From assembly GCA_963723455.1 (NCBI GenBank), contig CAVRQM010000001.1, forward strand, positions 186,001-250,000: a stretch of DNA of 64,000 nt. The letters are read 5' to 3'. The notes below the pieces were generated by a model that was not told where the DNA came from, did no database searches, and saw nothing but the letters and a program-made list of their open reading frames with translations. Source of the DNA: CAVRQM01 sp963723455. GTDB taxonomy: Bacteria; Pseudomonadota; Alphaproteobacteria; Acetobacterales; Acetobacteraceae. Below, one piece after another: positions 1 to 9,764 of this stretch (positions are counted from its first letter, which is position 1; every line of letters begins with the position of its first letter). The position numbers and the translations under genes are program-made.

Positions 1-1328
1 TCGCGCCCTCGTAGATCATCGCGATGCGCGCGTCGCGCAGATACTGCTCCACGCCGTGATCGCGGACGTAGCCGTGGCCTCCATGGATTTGCACGCCCAG
101 ACTGGTCGCCTCAAAGCCAAGATCGGTGAACAGGGCCTTGACGACCGGCGTCATCAGCGCGGTGAAATCCGCTGCCTCCCGCCGCGCCTCGGGGTCGTCT
201 GCATAGGCCGCCAGATCCAGGGCCTGCGCCACCCAGCCGGCCAGCGCGCGGCAGCCCTCGGTGGTCGCGCGCATGGTCATCAGCGTGCGGCGGATGTCGG
301 GATGCACGATGATCGGATCGGCCGGCTTGTCGGGGTGCTTCGCCCCGGCCAGCGAGCGGCCCTGCAGCCGGTCCTTGGCGTACACGACCGCCGACTGGTA
401 CGACGCCTCGGCCACGCCCAGCCCCTGCACGCCGACCGCGAGGCGCTCGGCGTTCATCATGGTGAACATCGCCTGCATCCCCCTGTTGGGGAAGCCGACC
501 AGCCAGCCGGTCGCGTCATCGAAACTGAGCTGGCAGGTCGCCGAGGCGCGCAGGCCCATCTTGTGTTCCAGCGCGGTGCAGACCACGCCGTTGCGCGCGC
601 CCGGACGGCCGTCCGCGGTCGGCACGAACTTCGGCACCAGGAACATCGACACGCCCTTGATGCCGCGCGGCGCGTCGGGCAGTCGGGCCAGCACCAGATG
701 CACCACGTTCTCGGTCAGGTCGTGATCGCCGGACGAGATGAAGATCTTGGAGCCCGTGATCAGATACGACCCGTCCGGCTGCGGCGCGGCGCGGGTGCGC
801 AGCAGGCCGAGATCGGTGCCGCAATGCGCCTCTGTCAGGCACATCGTGCCCGACCAGAATTCCGGCCACCATGTTCGGCAGGTAGGCGCGCCTCAGTTCG
901 TCCGAGCCATGATCCTGCAGCGCCTGGGTCGCGCCATGCGTCAGGCCGGGATACAGGCTGAACGACAGGTTGGCCGAGCAGATCATCTCCTCGACCAGCT
1001 TGTTGACGCTCTCCGGCAGACCCTGGCCGCCCCATTCGGGATCGCTGGCCAGCGCGGTCCAGCCGCCGTCGCGAAAGGTGTCGTACACCTCGCGAAAGCC
1101 GCGCGGCGTGCGCACCACGCCATTCTCGATGCGGCAGCCCTCCTCGTCGCCAGAGGCGTTGATCGGCAGCAGCACCTGATGCGCCAGCTTGGCGGCCTCC
1201 TCCAGCACGCTGTCGTACAGCTCGGGCGAGAACTCCGCGAAACGCGAAATCGCGGCGAGCGCGTCGGTGCCGTGCAGCTCGTGTAGGGAAAAGCGCATGT
1301 CTCGCAGAGGCGCAGTGTAGGTCTGCAT
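1..1328 (-). pseudogene. Acyl-CoA dehydrogenase, DmdC/FadE-like, frameshifted and cut by the window edge
   Basis: This gene encodes a flavin-dependent acyl-CoA dehydrogenase of the long (about 600 aa) class that includes 3-methylmercaptopropionyl-CoA dehydrogenase DmdC. The N-terminus (MQTYTAPLRDMRF) and the first 156 residues read in one frame. Near 855-863 the frame breaks, and the rest (CLTEAHCGTDLG, then IHGGHGYVRDHGVEQYL near the edge) continues in another frame down to base 1. Removing one T from the GGAATTC stretch restores a GIWSGTMCLTE reading typical of the family. About 440 residues are in the window and the C-terminus lies outside. It sits upstream of the fadJ/fadA-like genes on the same strand, so it probably performs the first beta-oxidation step. 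A sequencing indel is as likely as a true pseudogene. Confidence 0.85.
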
Positions 1329-1359
1329 CGTCTATCTCTCCGGTTGCCGCCCCTGTGCC

Positions 1360-1388
1360 GTCATTCCTGGGCCAGACCCAGCCATGAC
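1360..1388. repeat. Intergenic imperfect hairpin
   Basis: The arms GTCATTCCTGGG and CCCAGCCATGAC pair with two mismatches around a 5-base loop, in the gap between the acyl-CoA dehydrogenase start and the stop of the downstream hydratase/dehydrogenase gene. The wording resembles the element at 45991-46078 (GGCCGGGCCTGACCCGGGC and GGGATGACGG). I read both as members of one dispersed intergenic mini-repeat family. A terminator role is possible, but there is no T-run. Confidence 0.45.
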
Positions 1389-1398
1389 GGTGGGGAAG

Positions 1399-3714
1399 TC
1401 AATTCCGCAACGGCTTGCCCGTCTCCAGCACATGCTCGATGCGCGCCAGCGTTGCGTTCTCACGCACCAGCCGCATGAACACCAAACGCTCCAGCTCCAG
1501 CAGACGCGCCTCGCTGACCGTGTCGATGATGTCGGTGTCGCCGCCGGACAGCACCTCGGCCAAGCCGCCGGCCACCGTCATGTCGTGCGCGGTCGCCAGG
1601 CCGCGCCTGCGGAAACCCTCGGCCGCCATCTGCAAGCCGACGCGCCCGGATGCTCCCGGCAGGACGAACTGCGGCGGCTTCGGGGCCACGTATCCGTCCG
1701 CCATCGCCAGCGCCCGCGCCTTGGCGTCGGCCAGCAGCCGGTCGCGGTTCATGGTGATGCCGTCGGTCGGCCGCAGGTAGGCCAGCGCCCGGGCATCGGC
1801 CGCCGACTTGCTGACGGTGGCCGTACTCACCTGCTCGAACACCTTTGCCACGGCCGGCATCGGCCCGTTCGGCAGCCGGCCGCGCCAGCGGTCCAGCATC
1901 TCGCCGCAGCCGCCCCAACCGGGCACCAGGCCGACGCCACATTCCACCAGCCCGATATAGGTCTCGGCATGGGCCTGCACCGCGTCGCTGTTCAGCACGA
2001 TCTCGCAGCCGCCGCCCAGCGCCAGGCCGAACGGCGCGGCCACCACCGGGAATGGCGCGTATTTCAGCGCCTTGAACGCCGCCTGGCCGCCTTCCACCAG
2101 CTTCTCGATCTCGCCCCAGGCGGCGATGTTGGCGGCGAACAGCGCCAGACCGAGATTCGCCCCGGCCGAAAAGTTGCCGCCCTCATTGTAGATCACCATG
2201 GCCCGGAACGTTTTCGCCACCAGCGGGATCGCCTGCTCCAGCAAGGCAAAGATGCCCTGGTCGAAGGTGCCCATCTTGGTGGTCGCCTCGAAGCACGCGA
2301 CGCCATCGCCGATGTCCCACAGCGACGCCGAGCCGTTCTTCAGCAGCGGCTTGGCTGCGGCGCGCACATCGTCCAGCAGCAGCACGCCGGGCGCGCGCGC
2401 CACGTCGCGGTACTCGCCATCGGCGCCCAGCGCCTGCCGCCGGCCAGCCTCGACGCGATAGAACGGCTTGCCCATACGCAGCAGCGGCGGCACGGCCACG
2501 CCGTCGCGCTGCAGCCGCTCGGCAAGCCACGCGGCGCCCAGCCGGTCGATCAGCTCGAACGGACCCTGCTTCCAGTTGTAGCCAAGCCGCATCGCCGCAT
2601 CGACCGCGGTAATGTCGTCGGCCGCCTCCGGCACCAGCCCCGCCGCATAGGCGAGCGTTCGCCCCAGCACGCCCCAGGCATACTGGCCAACCACTCCGGG
2701 CGCAGTCAGCAGCGCGCGCAGATCGCGCCCGGCGGCGGCGATCTCCGGCGGCTCGGCCTTCTGCGCCGGCCGATACTCGCCGGTCGCCAAGTCTAGCGCC
2801 TCCTTGCCGCGCCCGCTCGCCCGGTCCAGCCGGTAGAAGCCACCGCGTCCCTTGCGGCCGGTATAGCCTTCTGCGATCAACTTGCCGATCAGCGGCACGT
2901 CGCGGTTCGCGGCATGGAACGCGTCGGCTTCGGGCAGCGCCCCGGCCAGGCTCGCCGTGATGTGCGGCATCAGATCCAGGCCGACCAGATCGAGCAGCCC
3001 GAACACCCCGGTCTTGGGGATGCCGGCGGGCTTGCCCATCACCGCGTCGGCTTGCTCCACCGTCAGGCCGAGATCCATCGCCAGGGTCAGGCCGAGCTGC
3101 AGCCAGAACGTGCCGATGCGGTTGGCGATGAAGCCCGGCGAGTCGTGACAGGCCACGACGCTTTTGCCCAACGAGATGTCGGCGAAACGCGACACCCGCG
3201 CCGCCAGGGCGGGATCGGTGCCCGGCCCGGTGACCAGCTCCAGCAGCCGCATGTAGCGCGGCGGATTGAAGAAGTGCGTGATCAGGAAAGCCCGGGCGAA
3301 ACCGTCCGGCATGCCCTCGATCAGTCGAGCCAGCGGAATGGTCGAGGTATTCGACGACACCGCCGCCTGCGGCCGCCGCACCGCGTCGATGCGGCGATAC
3401 AGCGCCTGCTTCACGTCGAGCCGCTCGACCACCGCCTCGATGATCCAGTCGCACTCGGCCAGCTTGCCAAGGTCGTCCTCGATGTTGCCGGCCTCGACCA
3501 GCCTTGCCGCGCGCGGATCCATGAACGGCGCCGGATCGGTTTTCAGCATGCGCGTGACGGCGCCCTCGGCCAGCGCGTTCCGGTTGGTGCCGCCGCCAGG
3601 CGGCACCATGTCCAGCAGCAGCACCGGCATGCCCGCATTGGCGACATGCGCGGCGATCGCCGCGCCCATCACGCCGGCGCCGATCACCGCGACGCGATGG
3701 ATGGCGTCGTCCAT
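1399..3714 (-). CDS. 3-hydroxyacyl-CoA dehydrogenase / enoyl-CoA hydratase
   Basis: This 771-aa bifunctional beta-oxidation enzyme starts with the NAD-binding 3-hydroxyacyl-CoA dehydrogenase domain (GAGVMG at residues 12-17, then SSNTSTIPL and HFFNPP). The C-terminal third is an enoyl-CoA hydratase/isomerase domain with the oxyanion-hole segment GLALGGGCEIVLNSD. This dehydrogenase-first order is that of FadN-type proteins, opposite to E. coli FadB/FadJ. The ATG at 3714 shares one base with the thiolase stop (TGATG), so the two genes are translationally coupled. A longer reading would start 16 codons upstream but would overlap the thiolase more. It would hydrate enoyl-CoA and oxidise 3-hydroxyacyl-CoA. 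Confidence 0.95.
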   Translation of the reverse strand: MDDAIHRVAVIGAGVMGAAIAAHVANAGMPVLLLDMVPPGGGTNRNALAEGAVTRMLKTDPAPFMDPRAARLVEAGNIEDDLGKLAECDWIIEAVVERLDVKQALYRRIDAVRRPQAAVSSNTSTIPLARLIEGMPDGFARAFLITHFFNPPRYMRLLELVTGPGTDPALAARVSRFADISLGKSVVACHDSPGFIANRIGTFWLQLGLTLAMDLGLTVEQADAVMGKPAGIPKTGVFGLLDLVGLDLMPHITASLAGALPEADAFHAANRDVPLIGKLIAEGYTGRKGRGGFYRLDRASGRGKEALDLATGEYRPAQKAEPPEIAAAGRDLRALLTAPGVVGQYAWGVLGRTLAYAAGLVPEAADDITAVDAAMRLGYNWKQGPFELIDRLGAAWLAERLQRDGVAVPPLLRMGKPFYRVEAGRRQALGADGEYRDVARAPGVLLLDDVRAAAKPLLKNGSASLWDIGDGVACFEATTKMGTFDQGIFALLEQAIPLVAKTFRAMVIYNEGGNFSAGANLGLALFAANIAAWGEIEKLVEGGQAAFKALKYAPFPVVAAPFGLALGGGCEIVLNSDAVQAHAETYIGLVECGVGLVPGWGGCGEMLDRWRGRLPNGPMPAVAKVFEQVSTATVSKSAADARALAYLRPTDGITMNRDRLLADAKARALAMADGYVAPKPPQFVLPGASGRVGLQMAAEGFRRRGLATAHDMTVAGGLAEVLSGGDTDIIDTVSEARLLELERLVFMRLVRENATLARIEHVLETGKPLRN

Positions 3715-4850
3715 CAGACCCGCTCCAGCACGGTGGCGATGCCCTGACCGCCGCCGATGCATTGCGTCGCCAGCGCGTACCGCCCGCCCTGGCGCGCCAG
3801 CAGGCTCGCCGCCTTGCCGACGATGCGCGCCCCGGTGGCGCCCAGCGGATGCCCCAGCGCGATCGCCCCGCCGTCCAGGTTCACCCGCGCGGGGTCCAGC
3901 CCAAGATCACGGATGCAGGCGATGGATTGGCTGGCGAACGCCTCGTTCAGTTCGACCAGATCCAGGTCGCTGGCGGCGATGCCGGCGCGGGCAAAGGCCT
4001 TGCGCGAGGCATGCACCGGGCCGATGCCCATGATTTCCGGCTGGCAACCGGAAATGCCGATGCCGCGCAGCCGCGCCAGCGGCGCAATGCCGGCGCGTCC
4101 GGCGTAGTCCTCGCTGCACACCAGCACCGCCGATGCGCCATCGGTCAGCGGCGAGGCGGTGCCCGCAGTCACGCTGCCCTCCACATCGAACGCCGGCTTC
4201 AGCGCCGCCAAGCCTGCGGCAGTTGTATCGGCGCGGATGCAGCCGTCCTGCTCGATGGCATGGCCGTTGACGCGGATCGGCACGATCTCGTCGGCGAAGC
4301 GTCCCGCCTGCTGCGCGGCGGCGGCCTTGTGCTGGCTGGCGGCGGCGAACGCCTCCTGCTCGGAGCGCGGAATCTGCCATTGCCGCGCCACGTTCTCGGC
4401 GGTGTCGCCCATGCCCATGTAGGCGCCGGGACGCGCCTTGGCCAAGGCCGGGTTAGGAAGCGGATTGTAGCCCATCATCGGCACCCGGCTCATGCTCTCC
4501 ACGCCGGCGCAGATGAACGCCTCGCCTGCGCCCATGGTGATCGCGCCGGCGGCGATGTGGATCGCCTGCATGGACGAGCCGCAGAAGCGGTTGACCGTCA
4601 TCCCGCCCACCGACAGCGGCAGATCCGCCAGCAGCCCGATCAGGCGGGCCACGTTCAGCCCCTGCTCGGCCTCCGGGAAGGCGCAGCCCAGGATCAGGTC
4701 CTCGATGTCCTCCGGCTTGACGCCGCTGCGATCGATCAGCCCGCGCACCACCTGGGCGGCCAGATCATCGGGCCGCACCCGCGCGAGCGCGCCCTTGCCG
4801 GCGAAATGGAACGGCGAGCGGACGTAGCCCGCGATCACGATGTTGGTCAT
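3714..4850 (-). CDS. fadA: Acetyl-CoA C-acyltransferase (thiolase)
   Basis: This 378-aa thiolase carries out the last step of beta-oxidation, cleaving 3-ketoacyl-CoA with CoA. The acylated nucleophile is Cys90 in NRFCGSSMQAIH, and His334 (GHPLGATG) and Cys364 (CIGGGQG) complete the active site. The length is somewhat short of the usual 390-400 but no domain is missing. It is flanked by the MerR regulator gene, whose stop overlaps this start by four bases (ATGA), and by the hydratase/dehydrogenase gene. The three are therefore one operon read from the minus strand. Confidence 0.95.
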   Translation of the reverse strand: MTNIVIAGYVRSPFHFAGKGALARVRPDDLAAQVVRGLIDRSGVKPEDIEDLILGCAFPEAEQGLNVARLIGLLADLPLSVGGMTVNRFCGSSMQAIHIAAGAITMGAGEAFICAGVESMSRVPMMGYNPLPNPALAKARPGAYMGMGDTAENVARQWQIPRSEQEAFAAASQHKAAAAQQAGRFADEIVPIRVNGHAIEQDGCIRADTTAAGLAALKPAFDVEGSVTAGTASPLTDGASAVLVCSEDYAGRAGIAPLARLRGIGISGCQPEIMGIGPVHASRKAFARAGIAASDLDLVELNEAFASQSIACIRDLGLDPARVNLDGGAIALGHPLGATGARIVGKAASLLARQGGRYALATQCIGGGQGIATVLERV

Positions 4851-5275
4851 TTCTCAGCTCCCTGCGCCGCGTTCGCCGCGCGTTTGCGGCCGCGCCCGGC
4901 CGCGAGATCCCGATCGTCCAGCCGCGCCCGCGCCTGCGCCTCGATGTCGCGCAACTCGTCCAGCGTCTGCTCCAGCGCCAGCCGCTGCTCCTCCAGCTCG
5001 TCCAGCCGCTCGCGCACGGCGCGCAGCAGACGGCGCATCTGCGCGGACTGCGTGGTGTCGGCGTCATACAGATCGAGGAACTCGGCGATCTCGCGCAGCG
5101 AGAATCCCAGACGCTTGCCGCGCAGGATCAGCTTCATGCGCGCGCGGTCGCGATGCGAATAGACCCGCGTCACCCCGGCGCGACGCGGCGCGATCAGGCC
5201 CTTGTCCTCATAGAAGCGGATGGCGCGCGGCGTGATGCCCAGGTCATCCGCCAGGCGGGTCACGGTATAGAGCAC
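4847..5275 (-). CDS. MerR-family transcriptional regulator
   Basis: The N-terminal winged helix reads YTVTRLADDLGITPRAIRF followed by YEDKGL, the MerR signature. A long coiled coil rich in Arg, Leu and Glu follows (about residues 75-120) and the tail is basic. No Cys metal-binding motif is present, so it is not a metal sensor. Neighbours are all fatty-acid degradation genes, so an acyl-CoA-responsive regulator of the locus is the natural reading (inference). I chose the GTG at 5275, which starts just before the helix-turn-helix. An ATG at 5329 would add 18 unconserved residues. Confidence 0.85.
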   Translation of the reverse strand: MLYTVTRLADDLGITPRAIRFYEDKGLIAPRRAGVTRVYSHRDRARMKLILRGKRLGFSLREIAEFLDLYDADTTQSAQMRRLLRAVRERLDELEEQRLALEQTLDELRDIEAQARARLDDRDLAAGRGRKRAANAAQGAEK

Positions 5276-5400
5276 CTCGGCGCCGCCGTCCTGCCTGCCT
5301 GCCACGCTGCAACCTGCCCTATACGTCACCTTGTTTGCGCGCTAGATAGAACCGCCCGCCCGGCCGCGCAAGGGGCGCGCGCCCGCACGAGGACGCAGAG

Positions 5401-5856
5401 ATGACCGAACCCAAGCCGCCCGGCCCTGCCCGGCTGACCGGATTGCAGCGCCTGCAGGCATATCTGCGCGGCGAGGTGGCGCCGCACGGGCTGGTGGCGC
5501 GGCTGGGCTTTTCCGGCAGCATCGTCGAGCCGGGGCGCGTGGTGTTCACCGCGACCCCTGACGAGAGCCACTACAACGCCGGGGGTACCGTGCATGGCGG
5601 CTACACGGCGACCCTGCTTGACACCGTCATGGGCTGCGCCGCGCAGACCCTGCTCGACGCCGATCAGGGTCTGACCACGCTGGAACTGAAAGTGGCCTAT
5701 CACCGCGCCATCACTGCGGGCACCGGCCGCATCGAGGCGACGGGCACGGTGCTGAGCCACGGACGGCGCACCGCGTTCGCCGAAGCGAAGCTGGTCGATA
5801 CCTCCGGTCGCCTGCTGGCCAGCGGCTCATCGACCCTGATGCTGCTGCCGCGGTGA
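5401..5856 (+). CDS. PaaI-family hotdog-fold thioesterase
   Basis: This 151-aa single-domain hotdog thioesterase has the motif HYNAGGTVHGGYTATLLDT (residues 57-75), matching the HxxxxGxxHGG signature of PaaI/YdiI acyl-CoA thioesterases. It hydrolyses acyl-CoA to free acid and CoA. It lies divergent from the MerR gene (about 125 bp between starts) and upstream of the FadL and FadD genes, which fits a role in controlling acyl-CoA pools. The exact substrate cannot be read from sequence. Confidence 0.9.
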   Translation: MTEPKPPGPARLTGLQRLQAYLRGEVAPHGLVARLGFSGSIVEPGRVVFTATPDESHYNAGGTVHGGYTATLLDTVMGCAAQTLLDADQGLTTLELKVAYHRAITAGTGRIEATGTVLSHGRRTAFAEAKLVDTSGRLLASGSSTLMLLPR

Positions 5857-5905
5857 GGCGAAACTGCCGCATACGTGAGTTTTCGCACGCATGGCGCGCA
5901 AACAG

Positions 5906-5911
5906 TTGACA
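5906..5911 (+). promoter_or_regulatory. Possible -35 element upstream of the FadL-type gene
   Basis: A perfect TTGACA lies about 97 bases before the porin start. No good TATAAT is found 16-18 bases downstream (the region reads TGCTCTCC), so this is only a candidate. Confidence 0.3.
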
Positions 5912-6007
5912 CGCAGCCGGCTTTGCATGCTCTCCTGATCGCAAGCCCGAACGAACGGGCCGCCTGTCCGGCGCGACGCCGGTGCGGGAGACAGGGAGGC
6001 TTGTTCC

Positions 6008-7324
6008 GTGTTGTCCAGATCCTTTCGGCGTCACGCGCGCCTGCTCGCATCAGCATCCGTCCTTGCCGCGATTGCCGCGTGGCCCTGCGCGCGCGCTCAC
6101 GCTGCCGCGTTCCAGCTGAAGGAAGACAGCGCGGTGGGCGAGGGCACCGCCTTCGCCGGCGCCGGCTCGGCCGCCAACACGCCGGCCACGGTGTTCAACA
6201 ACCCGGCCGGAATGACGCAGCTTCCAGGCGTGCAAGTGGCGCTCGGCGGCAGCTTGATAGCGCCGTCCTTCACATTCCACGGCGGCGCCAGCAACGCCTT
6301 CGGCCAGCCGATTTCGGGCGCCGACGGACGCGATGGCGGCAACATCGCTGCGGTGCCGCACGGCTACATCACCTATCAGGTCTCGCCGGACCTGACGCTG
6401 GGGCTGGCCGTCACCTCGCCGTTCGGGCTGACCACCTATTACGGCCCGGACTTCATCGGCCGCTACCAGGCCGACAAGACAGAATTGGAGACGCTGGACA
6501 TCAACCCGGCGATCGCGTGGCGGGCGCTGCCATGGCTGTCGCTGGGCGCCGGGGTGTCGGCCGACTACGCCATCGCCGAGTTCGCGACCGCCATCAACTC
6601 TCCGGCGGTGGCGTTCGACGCTTTCGGCCGCGCGCTGCCGCTGGGCGATGGTCTGTTCCGCCTGCGCGGCGACGACTGGGCGTTCGGCTACAATTTCGGG
6701 GCGCTGATCACGCCGCTGCCGGGCACCAAGATCGGGCTGACCTATCGCAGCCGCATCCAGCATGACTTTTCCGGCACCGCCAGCTTCGACGTGCCGCTGC
6801 CGCTGTCGCTCAGCCCGGCGTTCCGCAGCAGCGGCGGCAAGGCGAAGCTGGTGCTGCCGGACACCGCGGGCGTCAGCGTGACGCAGCAGATCGCGCCGCG
6901 CTGGATTGGCTATGCCGACCTGGACTGGACCAACTGGTCGCAGTTCAAGAATCTCAACGTGTTCCGCAACGATGGCGAGCAGATCAACGCCACGCCCGAG
7001 CATTACCACAACAGCTTCTTCGTCTCGGTCGGCGCCAGCTACCAGATGACCGACCGGCTGACGCTGCGCGCCGGCACCGCGTTCGACAAGACGCCGGTGA
7101 CCGACGCCTACCGCACCGCGCGGGTGCCCGACGCCAACCGCTACTGGCTCGCGGTGGGCGCCAGCTACCGCGTGCTGCCGGCCACCACGGTCGATTTCGG
7201 CTACGCGCACATCTTCGTGGACGACAGCACCATTCACGAGTTGTCGGCGACCGGCGACCTGCTGTCCGGCACCTACAGCAACCACATCGACATCGTCTCG
7301 CTCGGCACGCGCACGACGTTCTGA
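6008..7324 (+). CDS. OmpP1/FadL-family outer-membrane transporter
   Basis: This 438-aa porin of the FadL family would admit long-chain fatty acids or hydrophobic compounds across the outer membrane. A signal peptide of about 32 residues ends in AHA-AAFQL, placing the conserved N-terminal segment in the mature barrel. The family motif NNPAGM follows at about residue 62. The rest alternates amphipathic beta-strands and the protein ends in a Phe (GTRTTF), as outer-membrane barrels do. The fadD-like gene starts 21 bases downstream, so uptake and CoA activation are probably co-expressed. Confidence 0.92.
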   Translation: MLSRSFRRHARLLASASVLAAIAAWPCARAHAAAFQLKEDSAVGEGTAFAGAGSAANTPATVFNNPAGMTQLPGVQVALGGSLIAPSFTFHGGASNAFGQPISGADGRDGGNIAAVPHGYITYQVSPDLTLGLAVTSPFGLTTYYGPDFIGRYQADKTELETLDINPAIAWRALPWLSLGAGVSADYAIAEFATAINSPAVAFDAFGRALPLGDGLFRLRGDDWAFGYNFGALITPLPGTKIGLTYRSRIQHDFSGTASFDVPLPLSLSPAFRSSGGKAKLVLPDTAGVSVTQQIAPRWIGYADLDWTNWSQFKNLNVFRNDGEQINATPEHYHNSFFVSVGASYQMTDRLTLRAGTAFDKTPVTDAYRTARVPDANRYWLAVGASYRVLPATTVDFGYAHIFVDDSTIHELSATGDLLSGTYSNHIDIVSLGTRTTF

Positions 7325-7345
7325 GCCGGCGGCCACGGGGGGCAA

Positions 7346-9055
7346 ATGGATGCACGCCACGACCTGACCCCGCCGCCGACCCCCTGGCTCGCCCACTATC
7401 CGGACGGCGTGGACTGGGCCGCGCCGATCCAGGTGGCGCCGCTGCACGCCCTGCTGCGCGATACCGCCGAACGCTTCCCGCAACGGCCGGCCTGGGATTT
7501 CCTCGGCCGGCGGACGACCTGGGCGCAGGCCGCCGCCGGGGTCGAGCGCATCGCCGCCGGGCTGCAGGCGCTGGGGCTGCGCCCGGGCCAGCGGCTCGGT
7601 CTGCTGCTGCCCAACTGCCCGGCCTATCCGCTGCTGTTCTTCGCCGCCCTGCGCGCCGGGCTGACGGTGGTCAACTGCAATCCACTCTATACCGGACGCG
7701 AACTGGAGCAGCAGGCGCGCGACGCAGACCTCGCTTTGCTGGCCACGCTGGACCTGACCGCGACCTATCCGAAGGCCGCGGCGCTGCTCCGCTCCGGCGT
7801 GGTGCCGCGCGTGCTGGTCTGCGCGTTCGCCGACATGCTGCCGCGCCCGAAATCAGTGTTGTTCCGCCTGCTGAAGCGGCGCGAACGGGCAATGCCGCCA
7901 CGGGATGCGCAGCATGTCTGGCTGCCCGACCTGCTGGCGACACGAACGCCGGTGGCCGATCCGGCGATCGACCCGCATCGCGACATCGCGGTGCTACAAT
8001 ACACCGGTGGCACCTCGGGCACGCCGAAGGGCGCAATGCTGAGCCACGCAAACCTGTACGCCAACGCCGTGCAGGGCGTGCGCTGGTTCGATGACACCCG
8101 CCCGGGTCAGGAAAGGATGCTGGCCGCGCTGCCGTTCTTCCATGTGTTCGCGATGACCACGGTGCTGCTGTTCTCGGTGTTTTCCGGGGCGGAGATCATC
8201 ATGCTGCCGCGCTTCGTGCTGCGCGACGCGGTGCGCGCCATCGCCCGCAAGCGCCCGACCTATATGCCCGGCGTGCCGACCATGTTCAACGCGATCGCCG
8301 CCTATACCGGGCGGGCAGACCTGTCGAGCATTCGCTACTGCATTAGCGGCGGCGCGCCGCTGCCGCCCGAGGTCAAGCAGCGCTTCGAGGCGCGCACCGG
8401 CTGCGTGGTGGTCGAAGGCTACGGACTGACGGAATCGAGTCCCTGCCTGTGCTGCAACCCGCCCGGCGGGCTGAACAAGACCGGCAGCATCGGGCAGCCG
8501 ATGGGCGGCACGCTGATCGAGTTGCGCGACCCGGACAACCCGATGCGCCGCGTGCCGCCGGGCGAGCGCGGCGAGATCTGCGCGCGCGGACCGCAGGTCA
8601 TGCTCGGCTACTGGCGCCAGCCGGCCGAGACTGCGGCCGCCTTCACGCCGGACGGCCTGCTGCGCACCGGCGACATCGCGACGATGGATGAGCAGGGCTA
8701 TTTCTATGTCGTGGACCGCATCAAGGATCTGATCCTGTGCGGCGGCTACAACGTCTATCCGCGCGTGGTGGAGGATGCGATCTATCACCATCCTGCGGTT
8801 GCTGAATGCACCGTGATCGGCGTCCCGGACGACTATCGCGGCGAGACCGTCAAGGCGTTCGTCGTGCGCAAGCCGGATGCCACGCTGGATGCCGAGATGC
8901 TGTGCGCGTTCCTGCGCGACCACCTGTCGCCTATCGAGATGCCCAAGCACCTCGAGTTCCGCGACAGCCTGCCGAAGACGCTGATCGGCAAGTTGTCGAA
9001 GAAGGAACTTGTGGCCGAGGAAAGGGCGAGGGCGGAGGCGGCGGCTATTGATTAA
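7346..9055 (+). CDS. fadD: Long-chain fatty acid-CoA ligase
   Basis: This 569-aa member of the acyl-adenylate superfamily has the P-loop-like AMP motif YTGGTSGTPKGA (residues 219-230), the adenine motif GYGLTESSP and the hinge region VVDRIKDLILCGGYNVYP. A C-terminal catalytic Lys lies in PKTLIGKLSKKEL. It adenylates a fatty acid and transfers it to CoA, feeding the acyl-CoA dehydrogenase and FadA-type enzymes nearby. Its place directly behind a FadL-type porin supports a long-chain substrate. Confidence 0.93.
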   Translation: MDARHDLTPPPTPWLAHYPDGVDWAAPIQVAPLHALLRDTAERFPQRPAWDFLGRRTTWAQAAAGVERIAAGLQALGLRPGQRLGLLLPNCPAYPLLFFAALRAGLTVVNCNPLYTGRELEQQARDADLALLATLDLTATYPKAAALLRSGVVPRVLVCAFADMLPRPKSVLFRLLKRRERAMPPRDAQHVWLPDLLATRTPVADPAIDPHRDIAVLQYTGGTSGTPKGAMLSHANLYANAVQGVRWFDDTRPGQERMLAALPFFHVFAMTTVLLFSVFSGAEIIMLPRFVLRDAVRAIARKRPTYMPGVPTMFNAIAAYTGRADLSSIRYCISGGAPLPPEVKQRFEARTGCVVVEGYGLTESSPCLCCNPPGGLNKTGSIGQPMGGTLIELRDPDNPMRRVPPGERGEICARGPQVMLGYWRQPAETAAAFTPDGLLRTGDIATMDEQGYFYVVDRIKDLILCGGYNVYPRVVEDAIYHHPAVAECTVIGVPDDYRGETVKAFVVRKPDATLDAEMLCAFLRDHLSPIEMPKHLEFRDSLPKTLIGKLSKKELVAEERARAEAAAID

Positions 9056-9072
9056 ACCAATCGGCCAAACAA

Positions 9073-9507
9073 TCAACGTGTGGGCGGAGGCGCACCCTGC
9101 TTGATGACAACGGGCTGAAGTTCGATCGTGATTGGGTTCGGGTAGTCGTATGCCGCGCCCGTGCTCATGTCCACGCCCGCGCCGATAAGGCCTCCGAACA
9201 GTATGTTGCCGAACGCCATTCCTTCGGTCGCCGATTGGACGCTGGTCACGTTGGTGACGTAGCCGGCTTTGGAGCACTTGACGCTCATGGCGTCATAGCT
9301 CCTGTGAACCGAGACCGATCCCGGCGTGGCGACATGCCAAGCGCCCTTGTCGTGGTCAGAGCACATTGGGCGCCTTCTATGTCGTCGGCGTTGGACACTG
9401 CCTTAACGGACAGGCTTTGCGTGGAGCCGTCAACAATCGACGCACACCCACTCAGGGCGAGCAAACCGGCGACCAGGGTTATGGCCCGATACGTGGGACG
9501 TCCTCAT
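9073..9507 (-). pseudogene. Small outer-membrane-type lipoprotein, two apparent frame breaks
   Basis: The intact C-terminal part (97 aa from 9366) has a beta-rich segment (GSVSVHRSYDAMSV) and a Gly-rich stretch (FGNILFGGLIGAGVDMSTGA). Upstream, in another frame, lies a lipoprotein signal (VAGLLALSGCASIVDG with lipobox LSGC). An ATG at 9507 (MRTSHVSG) is in a third register. Joining all three needs one inserted base near 9483 and one missing base near 9348 (ACCACGACAAG for ACCAACGACAAG). The net length is 435 bases, or 144 aa, so the two indels cancel. I recognise the family as an uncharacterised proteobacterial lipoprotein with no known function. Confidence 0.65.
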
Positions 9508-9603
9508 TCAGCGTTCAGCGAGGTGCGGAGTGTCGATCGCGAAGCTGCAACAGACCGTTACAGCGGCGATATGGTGACGTAAATCTAGCCTTGTCTGAAA
9601 GGG

Positions 9604-9644
9604 GCCCGGCTCGCTTTCGCAACCGGTCGGGCATTTTCGTTTTG
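9604..9644. terminator. Candidate intrinsic terminator
   Basis: GCCCGGC (9604-9610) pairs with GTCGGGC (9626-9632), with one G-T wobble, and is followed by ATTTTCGTTTTG on the plus strand. Read on the minus strand it ends in CCCCTTTC, about 130 bases after the DUF4142 stop. It may serve either strand. No plus-strand gene ends just before it. Confidence 0.4.
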
Positions 9645-9764
9645 AGTGTGGCAGATCGACCAAGCCGCTTGGATGCGCGAGCGGCTCAGTGCAGGGTCAG
9701 TCGCACGAACAGATGCCGGAGGGTCATTCATCGCCGCTCCATTTGTGCGGCCCGCGGAAGGGAG